A stretch of 8,330 nucleotides of DNA. It comes from an uncultured Lachnospiraceae bacterium (GTDB lineage Bacteria; Bacillota; Clostridia; Lachnospirales; Lachnospiraceae). A program made the translations under genes and the position numbers. How positions within the stretch are numbered: the stretch's first letter is position 1; every line of letters starts with the position of its first letter. A model generated the notes under the pieces. It was not told the origin of the DNA. It did no database searches and saw nothing but the letters and a program-made list of their open reading frames with translations. The stretch is from NCBI GenBank assembly GCA_937901625.1, contig CALDIE010000007.1, positions 1-8,330 on the forward strand, written 5' to 3'. Below, one piece after another: positions 6,908 through 8,330 of the stretch.

Positions 6908-6935
6908 GTGTGTCGGCGCTGATCGTCCGACATAC
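6908..6935 (+). other. Second strong leader hairpin before the membrane protein gene
   Basis: GTGTGTCGG (6908-6916) pairs with CCGACATAC (6927-6935), nine pairs with one G-T. Two further inner G-C pairs (6917-6918 with 6924-6925) form across one unpaired T and close a 5-base loop. No T tract follows, so it is not a terminator. It sits between the terminator-like hairpin and the ribosome binding site. Segment TCGGA (6896-6900) could compete for TCCGA (6926-6930), an alternative fold. Confidence 0.6.
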
Positions 6936-6970
6936 GACAAAAGACCTTAAGCAGCGGGAGGATCCACAGA

Positions 6971-8278
6971 TTGCAGAAGGAAACGAGGAATATAAAACAA
7001 CCAGTCTATGTATGGATCATATGGGGATTGATCCTGTTCTTTAGACTGTTTTATTACAGTAATGTCGAGTGGGGCAAATGGCTTACGGATTCCGCGGATC
7101 TGGTGAATTACGATCCGCATTATGATATCTGTATGTTTGGCTATCCGATGCTGATCAGGCTCGTCCGAGTGGTTACGGGAGATGCCTTTTGTGTGGGGGT
7201 AGCGGCGGTTCAGGCAGTGGTTTCCACAGTGTCGGTGTGGTTTATGTATCGCTGCCTTATGATGATGACAAAGGAAAATAAACTGCTCAGCCTCATTATC
7301 ACCTGCTTTTATGCCTGCTCTCCCTCGATCCTTCAGTGGGATATGCTGATCATGACGGAATCGCTTACCATTTCACTGACGGTATTTTTTATCTACTTCG
7401 CGCTTAAGTGGTTAAGAGAGTATAAAAAGAGTGATGCCGTCGGCTTTGTACTGATGGCTTTTCTGGCGACGATCGTTAAGACTGCGGCATTCGTGTATGT
7501 GGGGGCGATCTTTATCCTTATCCTGCTGATCATACTCTTTAAGAAAGAAAAACGTAAAGCGGCAGTATTTCTTTTGGGTTTAAACATTTTGCTGGGATTG
7601 TTCGATCTGGGATACGCGGCGTACAATTACACCCAGTGCGGACTGTTTGCGATGTCGAGTCTCTCTTCGAGACACAAGCTGGTCCATGCGCTGAGATCGG
7701 GAACATATTTAAATTACCCGGATAAAGAACTGGTGGAAAAGATCGATACGATTTATAGGGAAAATGATTACATATACGGCTATGTTACGACAACCCCGGT
7801 CATAGAACTGTTCGGAGATACATGGCAGGAACAGAATAAGGGAACCTTAGCCTACGCAAAGGCATGCCTTCGTTCGGATCTGCCGGCATACGCGAAAGAT
7901 CTGCTGGTAACGGCGTTAGAGGAAGTGCGCTGGAAATTCAGAGCAGGCTACGCAACGAGACTGGATCGTCCGGCTTTTGTGGGAAAGATACTGGATATCA
8001 TGGAATTTATCTTTGATCCGCTTCGGGTGGCATATGTCTGTCTGGTCTGCCTGATCGGCTTTGTGCTTTTTATCATAGACTGGATCAGAAAAAAGGAGTG
8101 TCCCTTTGAAATGATGGGACTGGTGGGCGGAATCCTGCTTGTGCTGGTCAGTGTTAATGTTGCAGCCTATAGTGAATGGACCAGACTCTTAGTCTACAGC
8201 CTGCCGTTTTTCTATGTGCTGGTGGGAAATTTGATCTCAAGGATCTTATCTTGTAACTATTCAGAGCCATGCGCATGA
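6971..8278 (+). CDS. Polytopic membrane protein, putative GT-C type glycosyltransferase
   Basis: The protein has 435 residues and starts at TTG 6971. GGGAGG (6956-6961) lies nine bases upstream, no ATG or GTG occurs in frame between the preceding stop (6920-6922) and this point, and the next in-frame Met lies past the first membrane segment. About nine to ten hydrophobic segments are visible: roughly 11-30, 53-69, 73-95, 104-121, 131-148, 155-190 (probably two), 197-218, 352-371, 381-400 and 404-424. A large soluble loop lies at about 219-350. The first outside loop is acidic (Asp40, Asp43, Asp48), followed by YPML, then SPSILQW and MTESL (128-132), and near the end SEWTRLLVYSLPFFYVL. This layout recalls GT-C enzymes (PMT/ArnT-like), which transfer sugars from lipid-phosphate carriers to glycans or proteins on the outer face of the membrane. 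The family assignment is an inference from topology and motifs; donor and acceptor are unknown. No partner glycan genes are in the window. Confidence 0.6.
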   Translation: MQKETRNIKQPVYVWIIWGLILFFRLFYYSNVEWGKWLTDSADLVNYDPHYDICMFGYPMLIRLVRVVTGDAFCVGVAAVQAVVSTVSVWFMYRCLMMMTKENKLLSLIITCFYACSPSILQWDMLIMTESLTISLTVFFIYFALKWLREYKKSDAVGFVLMAFLATIVKTAAFVYVGAIFILILLIILFKKEKRKAAVFLLGLNILLGLFDLGYAAYNYTQCGLFAMSSLSSRHKLVHALRSGTYLNYPDKELVEKIDTIYRENDYIYGYVTTTPVIELFGDTWQEQNKGTLAYAKACLRSDLPAYAKDLLVTALEEVRWKFRAGYATRLDRPAFVGKILDIMEFIFDPLRVAYVCLVCLIGFVLFIIDWIRKKECPFEMMGLVGGILLVLVSVNVAAYSEWTRLLVYSLPFFYVLVGNLISRILSCNYSEPCA

Positions 8279-8312
8279 AATATGGCTCATGCTTGCATGA
8301 AAGCCATATTTT
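8278..8312 (+). terminator. Terminator-like hairpin overlapping the stop codon of the membrane protein gene
   Basis: AAATATGGCT (8278-8287) pairs perfectly with AGCCATATTT (8302-8311), with an inner CATG/CATG stem and a run of four T (8309-8312). The first base of the stem is the last base of the TGA stop, so translation to the end would disturb the fold. GAGCCAT (8264-8270) can pair instead with ATGGCTC (8282-8288), so the structure has a competitor. Confidence 0.6.
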
Positions 8313-8330
8313 ACGCATATGGCGAGATAA

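Overview
The window is about 8.3 kb of a moderate-GC chromosome, most likely from an anaerobic Firmicute of the Lachnospiraceae type (Butyrivibrio/Roseburia-like). That placement is an inference. It rests on strong GGAGG-type ribosome binding sites, a very large multimodular cell-wall-anchored plant-polysaccharide hydrolase with an SPKTG sorting signal, and an EF-G paralogue of the clostridial type. I saw no tRNA, rRNA, transposase, phage gene or CRISPR array. All four genes lie on the + strand, but each is separated from the next by its own terminator-like hairpin and promoter-like sequence, so this is a row of monocistronic units and not one operon.

Layout. Bases 1-553 are the 3' end of an NADP-type glutamate dehydrogenase gene (gdhA), closed by a textbook terminator (606-639). 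Bases 641-814 hold a promoter (TATAAT at 730-735) and, immediately after the predicted transcription start, a near-perfect 18-bp palindrome with a central CG (749-766) that looks like a LacI/MalR-family operator. Bases 815-4420 encode a 1201-residue secreted, wall-anchored GH53 endo-beta-1,4-galactanase. Its order is signal peptide, two tandem carbohydrate-binding-like modules, GH53 catalytic domain, bacterial Ig-like domain, a third related carbohydrate-binding-like module, an X2-like Ig domain, a Ser-rich linker and an SPKTG sorting signal. A long hairpin (4462-4498) follows.

Bases 4718-6802 encode a 694-residue EF-G-like translational GTPase whose nucleotide-binding motifs differ from canonical EF-G (GHGGSGKTS, DTPGF, and TDMD in place of NKxD). 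Bases 6803-6970 form a structured leader with an extended -10 promoter, a terminator-like hairpin and a second strong hairpin. It precedes a TTG-initiated, 435-residue polytopic membrane protein (6971-8278) that is probably a GT-C type glycosyltransferase. The last 70 bases hold four short alternating inverted sequences that can form mutually exclusive hairpins.

How the genes relate. The galactanase would sit on the cell surface and cut pectin-associated beta-1,4-galactan, under local sugar-responsive repression if the palindrome is an operator. Glutamate dehydrogenase (ammonia assimilation), the EF-G-like factor (translation) and the membrane glycosyltransferase (envelope glycan) are not obviously linked to it or to each other. 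I see no convincing new multi-gene system. The most unusual material is regulatory: the operator, the 6828-6961 leader and the 8264-8323 alternating repeats. The altered G4 motif in the EF-G-like protein also stands out.
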